A stretch of DNA of 64,000 bases from Chloroflexota bacterium (GTDB lineage: Bacteria > Chloroflexota > Anaerolineae > Anaerolineales > Villigracilaceae). Made by a program: the position numbers and the translations under genes. Each line of letters starts with the position of its first letter. Position 1 is the first letter of the stretch. Positions 15,484-22,375 of this stretch are shown here, in pieces. The notes beneath the pieces were generated by a model. The model was not told the DNA's origin and searched no databases. It saw nothing but the letters and a program-made list of their open reading frames with translations. The stretch spans positions 1 through 64,000 of the forward strand of contig JAEWVF010000095.1 of assembly GCA_023459215.1 (NCBI GenBank), in the 5' to 3' direction.

Positions 15484-16008
15484 ATGGCACTCAGAACAAT
15501 TGTCACCACTCCCGAACCGGTCCTGCGGCGCAAAGCCAAAACAGTGACCAAGTTCGATGAAAACCTGCAAACCCTGATCGATGACATGGTCGAGACCATG
15601 CGCCAGGCGCCCGGCGTGGGGCTGGCCGCCCCGCAGGTCGGCGTTTCTGAACGGGTCATCGTGATCGAATACTACGAAAACGAGGAAGACGAGGAAAGCG
15701 AAGAGGCCGAAGAAGCCCCCAAGCGGCTGTACACCATCGTCAACCCCGAAATCACGCGCACCTCGCCCGAAAAGGAAGTCGCTCCCGAAGGCTGCCTGTC
15801 CATCCCCGGCGTGATGGGCGATGTCGAGCGCCACCTGGCAATCACCGTCAAGGGCCAAAACCGGCGCGGACAGCCCGTGACCCTCAAGCTCAAAGACTGG
15901 ACGGCGCGCATCTTCCAGCACGAAATCGACCACCTGAACGGCGTCCTGTTCACCGACCTGGCCAGCCGCGTCTGGAAACCCGAAGGCCCGATAGAAGATA
16001 AAGTGTAG
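15484..16008 (+). CDS. def: peptide deformylase
   Basis: 174-residue metalloenzyme that removes the formyl group from nascent proteins at the ribosome. All three family motifs are present: GVGLAAPQVG (44-53), EGCLS with metal ligand C104, and QHEIDH with ligands H146 and H150 and catalytic E147. An unusual acidic insertion rich in Glu (about 64-78) separates motifs 1 and 2. Similar acidic loops occur in some deformylases but here it is long. An A/G-rich sequence precedes ATG 15484 (AAAAGGTAGAAATTA). The stop codon lies two bases before the recF start, so the two genes are probably translated together. Confidence 0.95.
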   Translation: MALRTIVTTPEPVLRRKAKTVTKFDENLQTLIDDMVETMRQAPGVGLAAPQVGVSERVIVIEYYENEEDEESEEAEEAPKRLYTIVNPEITRTSPEKEVAPEGCLSIPGVMGDVERHLAITVKGQNRRGQPVTLKLKDWTARIFQHEIDHLNGVLFTDLASRVWKPEGPIEDKV

Positions 16009-16010
16009 GC

Positions 16011-17213
16011 GTGCAACTCACCCACCTGTCGCTGACCAATTTTCGCAATTTTGCCCGCCTGGATGTCGATCTTCCACGGCGGGCTGTTGTGCTGGTTGGT
16101 AACAATGCCCAGGGCAAAACCAGCCTGCTCGAAGCGGTTTACTTCCTGGCGACTTTTTCCTCCTTCCAGACCCACAGCGACCGGCAGTTGGTCAACTTCC
16201 TGGCAGCGCGCGAAAACCCGGCTGTGGCCCGCCTCGTTGCCGATTACCAGCGCGCCGGGCGCAAACACCGCCTGGAAGTAAGAATCATCCTCGAAAATAT
16301 TGGCCCGCTCGGGGTGCGAAGCCGCAAGGAAATCCTGCTCGATGGCGTCAAACGTCCGGCCAGCGAAGTCATCGGCCACCTGCCGGCCGTCCTGTTTATT
16401 CCGCAAATGTCACAGGTGCTTGAAGGCGGCCCCGAAGAACGCCGGCGCTACCTGAACCTGGCCCTGGCGCAGGCCATTCCCGGTTATGCCGCGGCGCTCG
16501 GCCACTACCAGCAAGCCCTGACGCGTCGCAACGCCTTGCTCAAAATGCTCGCCGAACGCGGCGGCGACCCCGGCCAACTGACCTATTGGGATGAAACCCT
16601 GGCCGAAAGCGGCGCGCAAATCATCCACTGGCGCATCGCCGCCATTCAGGAAATCGAACGCCTGGCGGCCCGCGCCCACCGCGAATTTACGCGCGGGGCG
16701 GAAATGCTGCGCCTCGCCTACCAGCCCGCTTACGACCCCCTGCCGCGTCCGCCCGGACAATTTGCCCTGAAGCTGGAGGTCGCAGCCGATCGCTCCACCC
16801 TCAGCCTGGAATCCATCCGCCAGGGCTTTCTCGAAGCCCTGGGCCGCATCCGCGCTGAAGAAATCAACCGCGGCGTCACCACACTCGGCCCGCACCGCGA
16901 CGAAGTGCGCTTCCTGGCAAACGGCATCGACCTGGGCGATTACGGTTCGCGCGGCCAGGTGCGCACCTGCCTGCTTTCGCTCAAAATGGCCGAAATCGAT
17001 TGGATGCAGGCCCGCACCGGCGAAGCCCCGATTGTCTTATTAGATGAAGTGATGGCCGAACTCGACCATGAGCGCCGCGCCGACCTGTTGACCTCGCTAA
17101 CCAGCGCCGGGCAGCAGGTATTGTTGACCACCACCGATACCGGGCTGTTTACCCCCGAATTTATCGCATCAGCAGAAACCTGGCGCGTCGTTGCCGGGAC
17201 GGTGAGCCGGTAA
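16011..17213 (+). CDS. recF: DNA replication/repair protein RecF
   Basis: 400-residue SMC-like ATPase that helps load RecA at gaps through RecFOR. Visible features are the N-terminal LTNFRNF segment, Walker A GNNAQGKT (30-37), an RGQVRTCLLSLKMAE signature-like region, Walker B IVLLDEVMAELD and the D-loop, then LLTTTDTGLF. Length is close to the family norm. The start codon is GTG 16011, two bases after the def stop and without an obvious ribosome-binding site, which suggests translational coupling. The placement is unusual: recF is often next to dnaN/gyrB, but here it follows def. Confidence 0.92.
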   Translation: MQLTHLSLTNFRNFARLDVDLPRRAVVLVGNNAQGKTSLLEAVYFLATFSSFQTHSDRQLVNFLAARENPAVARLVADYQRAGRKHRLEVRIILENIGPLGVRSRKEILLDGVKRPASEVIGHLPAVLFIPQMSQVLEGGPEERRRYLNLALAQAIPGYAAALGHYQQALTRRNALLKMLAERGGDPGQLTYWDETLAESGAQIIHWRIAAIQEIERLAARAHREFTRGAEMLRLAYQPAYDPLPRPPGQFALKLEVAADRSTLSLESIRQGFLEALGRIRAEEINRGVTTLGPHRDEVRFLANGIDLGDYGSRGQVRTCLLSLKMAEIDWMQARTGEAPIVLLDEVMAELDHERRADLLTSLTSAGQQVLLTTTDTGLFTPEFIASAETWRVVAGTVSR

Positions 17214-17224
17214 TAATAGTGTAA

Positions 17225-17341
17225 ATTGTCATTTCGAAAGAGACGGTTTGCGGCGACTGAGAAATCTAATGCGCAGGGTAAGATTTCTCGCTGGGTCTCG
17301 ATACGGCTTCGCCAGTCGACCATCACGCTCGAAATGACAAT
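17225..17341. repeat. MITE-like inverted-repeat element
   Basis: 117-bp non-coding element with perfect 13-bp terminal inverted repeats, ATTGTCATTTCGA (17225-17237) and TCGAAATGACAAT (17329-17341). An inner hairpin pairs GAGAAATCT (17259-17267) with AGATTTCTC (17281-17289). The GTCATTTCGA...GAAATCT vocabulary is a common bacterial dispersed repeat type. It separates recF from the cupin gene. Confidence 0.75.
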
Positions 17342-17374
17342 TCGCGTTCCATTCAGTAACAAGGAGAAGCTCCC

Positions 17375-17740
17375 ATGTCTGTCAAACATGCCAACCAGGT
17401 CCCCGAAAAAGTGGTTACGGCGGGTGTCGATACCACCATCCAGGTTTTGATTTCGGCTGAAGAAGGCCCGAACTTCGCCCTGCGGCGTTTTATCATGCAG
17501 CCCGGCGGCGGGATGCCCCTGCACACCAACACCGTCGAGCACGAGCAATACGTTCTGCGCGGCCAGGCCAAAATCGGCATCAACGGCCGGGATTACAGCG
17601 TAAAAGCCGGCGACGTGGTCTTCATCCCCGCTGGCGCGCCGCACTATTACCAGAACACCGGCAACGAACCCTTCGAATTCCTGTGCATCATCCCGAACCA
17701 AAAAGACGAAATCACCATTCTCAATAATGCAAACTGCTAA
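17375..17740 (+). CDS. small cupin-domain protein
   Basis: 121-residue single-domain cupin. Metal-binding residues of motif 1 are visible as H50, H56 and E57-like positions (GMPLHTNTVEHEQYVLRG), with the motif 2 histidine at H90 (FIPAGAPHYYQN). The conserved Gly/Pro turns are intact. Such proteins bind small molecules or act as simple dioxygenases or isomerases; the substrate cannot be told. AAGGAG precedes ATG 17375. It is the last ordinary chromosomal gene before the tRNA-Lys insertion point. Confidence 0.8.
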   Translation: MSVKHANQVPEKVVTAGVDTTIQVLISAEEGPNFALRRFIMQPGGGMPLHTNTVEHEQYVLRGQAKIGINGRDYSVKAGDVVFIPAGAPHYYQNTGNEPFEFLCIIPNQKDEITILNNANC

Positions 17741-17750
17741 AAAAACAGGT

Positions 17751-17778
17751 TTGACACCTCCGCCCTTTGCGGTATAAT
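17751..17778 (+). promoter_or_regulatory. tRNA-Lys promoter
   Basis: TTGACA at 17751-17756, a 16-bp spacer and TATAAT at 17773-17778, followed by the tRNA 13 bases later. Both hexamers match the sigma-70 consensus perfectly. Confidence 0.9.
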
Positions 17779-17791
17779 ATCCGTCCGCTAC

Positions 17792-17863
17792 GGTCGACTA
17801 GCTCAATGGCAGAGCAACTGACTCTTAATCAGTGGGTTCCGGGTTCAAGTCCCGGGTCGATCA
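17792..17863 (+). tRNA. tRNA-Lys (anticodon CTT)
   Basis: 72-nt cloverleaf. The acceptor GGTCGAC pairs with GTCGATC (one G-U) and the D-arm is GCTC/GAGC. The anticodon stem ACTGA/TCAGT encloses the loop CTCTTAA, giving anticodon CTT, which reads AAG (Lys). The T-arm is CCGGG-TTCAAGT-CCCGG and the discriminator is A. The CCA end is only partly encoded (CC then T). It is the likely insertion site for the element that follows, since tRNA 3' ends are common integrase targets. I could not find a second copy of the 3' end in the window. Confidence 0.93.
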
Positions 17864-17891
17864 CCTAAATACGGTGATACAACACCACATG

Positions 17892-17914
17892 GCCCCCATA
17901 TCTGGGGGCTTTTT
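17892..17914 (+). terminator. tRNA-Lys terminator
   Basis: GCCCCCA (17892-17898), loop TATC, TGGGGGC (17903-17909), then TTTTT. A strong intrinsic terminator 29 bases after the tRNA. Confidence 0.85.
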
Positions 17915-17933
17915 GTTTAAAATCTTTGCATAA

Positions 17934-17947
17934 AGAACATATGTTCT
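17934..17947. promoter_or_regulatory. LexA-box-like palindrome
   Basis: AGAACATATGTTCT is a perfect 14-bp palindrome containing GAACATATGTTC, which fits the GAAC-N4-GTTC SOS box of Gram-positive-type LexA. It lies between the tRNA-Lys terminator and parA, about 145 bp upstream of parA. If bound by LexA it would tie the element's replication/partition genes to DNA damage. Confidence 0.5.
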
Positions 17948-18020
17948 AATAGCATTTGCAGTAAAATTGCAGTAGTGGGTTCTCTGGGGAAACAAAAAAA
18001 ATGAGCTGGTGACCGTGCTT

Positions 18021-18064
18021 GGGCGATGTCGGATGGCGAGAGCTATCCCACACCGCCCATTTTA
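18021..18064 (+). terminator. stem-loop in the parA leader
   Basis: GGGCG (18021-18025), symmetric internal loop, GGATGGC with a GAGA tetraloop and GCTATCC, then CGCCC (18054-18058) followed by ATTTTATTT. It could be an intrinsic terminator/attenuator or an RNA structure controlling parA, which starts 28 bases later. Confidence 0.45.
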
Positions 18065-18092
18065 TTTCACCTAAATCTCAAAGGACAAACCC

Positions 18093-18854
18093 ATGAAAAT
18101 CATCACGATTGCCAACCAAAAAGGCGGCGTTGGGAAAACCACTTCAGCGGTAACTCTGGCGCACGGGCTGGCGTTATCCAGACAACGCACTTTATTAGTG
18201 GATCTCGATCCCCAGGGACACGTAGCCTTCGCCTTGGGCGCAGAAAAGGCTCCCGGTTTGTACCGTCTGATCGTGGACGAGGAGCCCATCGACCAGGTGG
18301 CGGTGCAGGCGCGCGAAAACCTGGACATCATCCCCGGCGACAAGCGCACCGAAAAAGCCAAGCGCACCGTAGTCATCTCCAACTTCCCCACCGAAATTCT
18401 CTCCCGAATTCTCAAGCATGCCGACTACGATGTTGTCATCCTGGACATGGCTCCATCTTTGGATGTCCTGCATGTCTCGGCTCTGATGGCCAGCGATTGG
18501 GTCATCATCCCCACCAAGCTGGATGCAATGGCCGTGGATGGGGTCAACGAAGTGCTGCGCTCAATGGGCGAAGTCGTTGAACGCGGTCACCGCCTGGGAT
18601 ACAGCATTCTGCCGACCTTCTTTGACCGCACCACCCGCGAAACAGTTGTTCAGTTGCGAGCCCTGGTTGACACTTTCAGGGGTCACGTCTGGCCGCCCAT
18701 TCCCCAAGACACTCACGCCAGGGAAGCTCCGGCCTATGGTAAGAGCTTGTGGGAATACTGCTCCAATTCCCCGGCTGTGATGGGATATGGCACCAGCCTG
18801 GTTGCCGGGTATGCCAGCACACTCACACGCACGGTGGAGGTGATCTGTGAATAA
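18093..18854 (+). CDS. parA: ParA/Soj-type partition ATPase
   Basis: 253-residue ParA family ATPase with the deviant Walker A motif KGGVGKTT (10-17), VDLDPQG for the A' motif and VVILDMAPS for Walker B. ParA proteins coat the nucleoid and pull a plasmid or chromosome cargo in an ATP-dependent way, with a centromere-binding partner. Here it is the first gene after tRNA-Lys. Its last eight bases overlap the next gene, which encodes a small basic protein likely to be that partner. ATG 18093 is preceded by AAAGGAC. This fits a mobile element that spends time as a circle needing stable inheritance. A chromosomal Soj is less likely because no full ParB is adjacent. Confidence 0.88.
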   Translation: MKIITIANQKGGVGKTTSAVTLAHGLALSRQRTLLVDLDPQGHVAFALGAEKAPGLYRLIVDEEPIDQVAVQARENLDIIPGDKRTEKAKRTVVISNFPTEILSRILKHADYDVVILDMAPSLDVLHVSALMASDWVIIPTKLDAMAVDGVNEVLRSMGEVVERGHRLGYSILPTFFDRTTRETVVQLRALVDTFRGHVWPPIPQDTHAREAPAYGKSLWEYCSNSPAVMGYGTSLVAGYASTLTRTVEVICE

Positions 18855-19197
18855 CAATTTGAACCGTCGACCGGCGATTGATCCGGCTGTTGCCGATATT
18901 CTCGAAAGCGCGGAAAGAAAGAAACGCCTGACCAGTATGCCTAAATCTGAGCGCGCGAAAGCCCGCAAGGATGCCGCCCGCCATAAGGTTGGTCTGGACC
19001 TGCCACCCGACCTGCACGAAACCCTGCGTGGGATTGCAGGAAAGGAGCAGGTTTCGATTTCGAGCCTGGTGGCTTTCCTTGCGCAGCATGGGGTCGCGGA
19101 GTATCGAGCAGGAAAGATCGATCTCGATCCGCACAAACGTTTCTCACGCTGCGCCCGCTTTGAGTATGTGCTGATGCTCAACCAAAACGATGAATAA
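18847..19197 (+). CDS. small ParA partner, putative DNA-binding protein
   Basis: 116-residue protein translated from GTG 18847, overlapping parA by eight bases. The first 60 residues are strongly charged (RKKRLTSMPKSERAKARKD). The region 50-90 (KVGLDLPPDLHETLRGIAGKEQVSISSLVAFLA) has the beta strand-helix-helix layout of ribbon-helix-helix or CopG-like DNA-binding proteins. By position it is the likely centromere-binding/repressor partner of ParA. The GGTAGC repeat cluster just downstream (19205-19295) is a candidate target. I cannot name a specific family with certainty. Confidence 0.6.
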   Translation: MNNNLNRRPAIDPAVADILESAERKKRLTSMPKSERAKARKDAARHKVGLDLPPDLHETLRGIAGKEQVSISSLVAFLAQHGVAEYRAGKIDLDPHKRFSRCARFEYVLMLNQNDE

Positions 19198-19204
19198 CCC
19201 AAAG

Positions 19205-19314
19205 TGACGCTACCGTTCTATGGAAGCCTATAGGCTGGCATTATCGGTAGCCTATGGGGAAGCGTAAAACGGTAGCCCATATGGTAGCGTTACCCTGCAC
19301 AGGAAGGCCTGTGC
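19205..19314. repeat. GGTAGC repeat cluster, candidate centromere or origin
   Basis: Between the ParA partner and the initiator-like gene lie CGGTAGCCTAT (19245-19255), CGGTAGCCCAT (19270-19280), GGTAGCGTTACC (19283-19294) and an inverted GCTACCG (19209-19215). There is also a perfect palindrome AGCCTATAGGCT (19225-19236) and a hairpin GCACAGG-AAGG-CCTGTGC (19297-19314). Such density of short direct and inverted repeats is typical of parS-like sites or iteron origins. Confidence 0.5.
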
Positions 19315-19395
19315 GCGTTTTGCCATCGAAAACCGGCCAGCACCCCACCCAACACTTGCAGCCCTTCCCAATGGCTTTTTTCAGGAAACAACCTT

Positions 19396-21378
19396 ATGAG
19401 CATCCCCCCACAAGAAACCTGGCAATCCATCCTGGAACAACTCCAGGGGGAAATGCCGCGCGCCTCCTTCGACACCTGGGTACGCGATACTCAGCTGCTG
19501 ACCTGTGAAAACGGTCTGGTGACAATTGGGGTACGCAACCAGTATGCCCGCGACTGGTTAGAGAACCGATTGTCCAGCACTGTCTCCCGTCTGCTGGCGG
19601 GTATGCTCAACCGCAGCGTGGAAGTTCGTTTTGTGGTCCAAAAGGATGATGATGCGAATAACGCGCAACCCGAGCCGGAAGTGAAGACAGAGTCCCCAGG
19701 CTCCGAAGAGGCCGAGATCGAGGTGATCAACCGCCTCCGTTACGATGAGGTGGTTGCCCCGGCCAGAATTGTGGGCCTGCCCGGTTATTTCAGCAGGCTG
19801 CTCCCAGAGATCGGGGCGAGGTCCGCCTGGTTGTATGTGGGTTGGCGGCAAGCGGTCTGGAGTGGTGAACGAGGCAACGAAGGTGGTTCGCGCTCACGGC
19901 GAATTGCGGTTGCCCAGATTACCCGCTTCAGCGGTCTGGGCCGGCGCACCTTTTTTCGCGCCACAGACGACCCGGCCACCTGGCAGGCACTTGCGAGCCT
20001 GGTTGAACGCCAGGACACATCCCCGCGCTGGACACAGGGGCGCGACCGGCGCAGTCATCGCCTGCCCAACAAATACACGGTCCACCTGACCCTGCCCCTT
20101 TCCCGGGCCGACAGCCAAGCCGTGATGGAATGGCTTGCTGGATGTATTCGGGATGGGTCATCACTGCTTGAGGCGCTGAAACAAGCAGCCGGAGTGAAAG
20201 AGCTGGTTGGCGAGCTGCTACCCCCGACGGGTATGCTGTCGAACCAGGAACCTGCGGCTCAAACTGTGATGGATATTGCGGTCAGCTTGAATGCCGGGGA
20301 ACTGTCTCCCGAGCTCCAGGCCGCAGCTGAGAAGCTGCATCGCCGCATCATATCCGGCTTCGGCACTTTACTGATCACACATTATTTCCTGGAGAAAGTC
20401 ATCCCAACCGCCAAACTGACCCCGCCGCAGGCCTGGCTCGTGGCCCTTTTGCGCGACCGCTGCTATGTCAACAATCAAACCGGGGAAGTTCGTGACGAGG
20501 TGGTGATCCGGGGCGGATACGCTGAACTAGCCGACTGGCTTGGCATCTCGCGCCCCAAAACCATCTGGGAATGGATCCGAGATCAGAAAGGTGCAGTGAA
20601 CGCTTTTGTAGCGGTATTGCCCATACGAGACGGGGATGAACCCGATGCACTGAGACTGAAAATCCGTTTGGAAGAGCCGCTCTTCGATGGCGCTCCTGAC
20701 ACCCATAAGATGGCGCAAATGACACTTTCCGATGGCGCGGATGACACCATTAACGCGGCGCAATTGTCACCATTAAATGGCGCAGTTGACACCGATGAAT
20801 GGCGCAAGTGGCACAGTTTTAAGCACTTAAACACCGATTCAAACACCTGTACAACACATAAAACCACCGAGCCAGAAACAGTGGCGGTGCCTGTTCATTG
20901 GGTTCTCAGGAAACTGCTGGTTCAGAATAATGCCCACCCAAAAATCGTGAAAGAGATGCTGGTCGCCAACGCCTCCGTCCAGGCTTTTGTTTCCTGGGTA
21001 CTGTTCGCCTGCAGCCCAGCGGGCGAAGGCATCAACAACCCGGTTGCTTACGCTCTGGCCTCCCTGAAGGAAGATCCCCAACGTGGAGCAGGCAGAGCAT
21101 ACGACACACTGGCTGCGCTATCTCCGCAGGAGTTGGTCGCACTCGTCCATTGGGGAGCAAACAAGGCTGACGACAAATATTCCTTTACTCACCAGAGCTC
21201 CGGCAACCGCTTGTGGGATGAAAACATGGGAGCAACAGGGCGTCATCGCCTGCTGCTCAGCATCCTGCTTGGCGGAAGGGATGACACGCCCGCCTGGGAA
21301 CGCCGGGAAACCGTGGTGACGGTCGATGGTGAGGAAGCCCTGCACGAGTTGGAAACATCCAGTTACACCAGGCGCTGA
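19396..21378 (+). CDS. DnaA N-terminal-domain protein, putative element replication initiator
   Basis: 660-residue protein. Residues about 7-75 (ETWQSILEQL ... FDTWVRDTQLL ... VRNQYARDWLENR) match the N-terminal helicase-interaction domain of DnaA. The AAA+ ATPase and DnaA box-binding domains of DnaA are not present. The middle (about 110-240) has a basic, winged-helix-like look. A second stretch near 365-385 (ELADWLGISRPKTIWEWI) resembles an HTH. The C-terminal third is unrecognised. DnaA_N fused to unrelated DNA-binding regions is a pattern of mobile-element initiators or primosome recruiters, and the ParA/SSB neighbours support that. ATG 19396 opens the DnaA_N domain directly. The low-complexity stretch 435-475 is Asp/Thr/Ala-rich with repeats of GAxDT. 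Confidence 0.65.
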   Translation: MSIPPQETWQSILEQLQGEMPRASFDTWVRDTQLLTCENGLVTIGVRNQYARDWLENRLSSTVSRLLAGMLNRSVEVRFVVQKDDDANNAQPEPEVKTESPGSEEAEIEVINRLRYDEVVAPARIVGLPGYFSRLLPEIGARSAWLYVGWRQAVWSGERGNEGGSRSRRIAVAQITRFSGLGRRTFFRATDDPATWQALASLVERQDTSPRWTQGRDRRSHRLPNKYTVHLTLPLSRADSQAVMEWLAGCIRDGSSLLEALKQAAGVKELVGELLPPTGMLSNQEPAAQTVMDIAVSLNAGELSPELQAAAEKLHRRIISGFGTLLITHYFLEKVIPTAKLTPPQAWLVALLRDRCYVNNQTGEVRDEVVIRGGYAELADWLGISRPKTIWEWIRDQKGAVNAFVAVLPIRDGDEPDALRLKIRLEEPLFDGAPDTHKMAQMTLSDGADDTINAAQLSPLNGAVDTDEWRKWHSFKHLNTDSNTCTTHKTTEPETVAVPVHWVLRKLLVQNNAHPKIVKEMLVANASVQAFVSWVLFACSPAGEGINNPVAYALASLKEDPQRGAGRAYDTLAALSPQELVALVHWGANKADDKYSFTHQSSGNRLWDENMGATGRHRLLLSILLGGRDDTPAWERRETVVTVDGEEALHELETSSYTRR

Positions 21379-21446
21379 ACACATTTGAAACCAAGCCTGG
21401 CCCTGGCCAGGAGCGAATCTGAATTCATAGTTGAGAGGAATAAAAA

Positions 21447-21869
21447 ATGGCAAGGAATAATCGTGTGTCTGTGCAGGGCGACATTACCGGGGATATTTAC
21501 TACGATATTTTGCAATTCGCCAACCAACCACTGCCCTTTCTGCGTGTGTACATGATGATCAAGGGCACGCGCGATTCGAAAGAGGTCAAGGGGCTTCGCA
21601 TTGTTTTCTATGGCATCCTAGCTGAGCTGGCGGAAGCTTACCTGAAAAAAGGCAGCCGCATCGAGGTCGAAGGCCACATCCAGGTGCGCCAGACCAGGGA
21701 TGATGGAATTGTCGTTGAAGTTGTTGCCGAAGATGTCGACTTCATCCGCAATGTCGATTACACAAAGGGACGCAAGCGTTATGCGGAATTGTCCGCCGCC
21801 GGAAAGCTAAATCCCCCACAGGAAGAGGCCGGCGCAAACATTGCCGTGGTGATCGAGGCCTGGGCATGA
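21447..21869 (+). CDS. single-stranded DNA-binding (OB-fold) protein
   Basis: 140-residue protein with the SSB/PriB-type OB fold: an early VSVQGDITGD strand, LRIVFYGILAELAEAYLKKG, then GSRIEVEGHIQVRQTRDDG and EVVAEDVDFI. It lacks a classic acidic SSB tail (DDDIPF), so it is probably an element-encoded SSB acting on the element's own replication or transfer intermediates. AGAGGA precedes ATG 21447. It overlaps the next gene by four bases (ATGA at 21866-21869). Confidence 0.75.
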   Translation: MARNNRVSVQGDITGDIYYDILQFANQPLPFLRVYMMIKGTRDSKEVKGLRIVFYGILAELAEAYLKKGSRIEVEGHIQVRQTRDDGIVVEVVAEDVDFIRNVDYTKGRKRYAELSAAGKLNPPQEEAGANIAVVIEAWA

Positions 21870-22375
21870 AAAGTGAAATCGTTATCCCTAAATGGGCCTG
21901 GATCACGGGCATCCTGATCTTGCTGCTCGGCCTGGGGCTGCTCACTTCGCCTCGCGACAAGGATAATCACCCCTTGCTACTCCTGCCAGATGTCAAAGCG
22001 ATGGAGGGTTACCGCCGCTCTTTGGTGGACTGGCACGCCCGCTTCCTGGCGTTGGATGGGCGCATGACCCGCCTGCTCTCAGCGGACTATGGCGGCGACC
22101 TATTCAGTCAATCCAGCGAAGGGCAGAAAATCCAGGATGCAACCCTTCAGTTGCTGCGCGAAATCGATCAGACCAGCGCACCTTCAGCGGCTGCATCTGC
22201 CAGAGAGATGGCTTTGCAAGCCGGCAGCGCCTACCTGGAAGCTTCGCGCACCCTGTTGGCCTGGATATCCGCCCCAACCGCTGCCAATCTGGATGCTGCC
22301 CAACAAGCACTCAGTTCCGCCCGCGCCACGCTTGCCAGACTGGAGGCCAGCCAATGGATGGCAGTCAACCCGTAA
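21866..22375 (+). CDS. single-pass membrane protein of unknown function
   Basis: 169 residues: a short cytoplasmic start, one strongly hydrophobic helix (about 10-27, WAWITGILILLLGLGLLT) and a helical, Ala/Ser-rich remainder (about 45-165). No family recognised. Coupled by ATGA to the SSB-like gene and overlapping the next gene by 22 bases, so it is part of the same operon. It could anchor the replication or conjugation complex at the membrane; that is inference from position only. Confidence 0.55.
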   Translation: MKSEIVIPKWAWITGILILLLGLGLLTSPRDKDNHPLLLLPDVKAMEGYRRSLVDWHARFLALDGRMTRLLSADYGGDLFSQSSEGQKIQDATLQLLREIDQTSAPSAAASAREMALQAGSAYLEASRTLLAWISAPTAANLDAAQQALSSARATLARLEASQWMAVNP

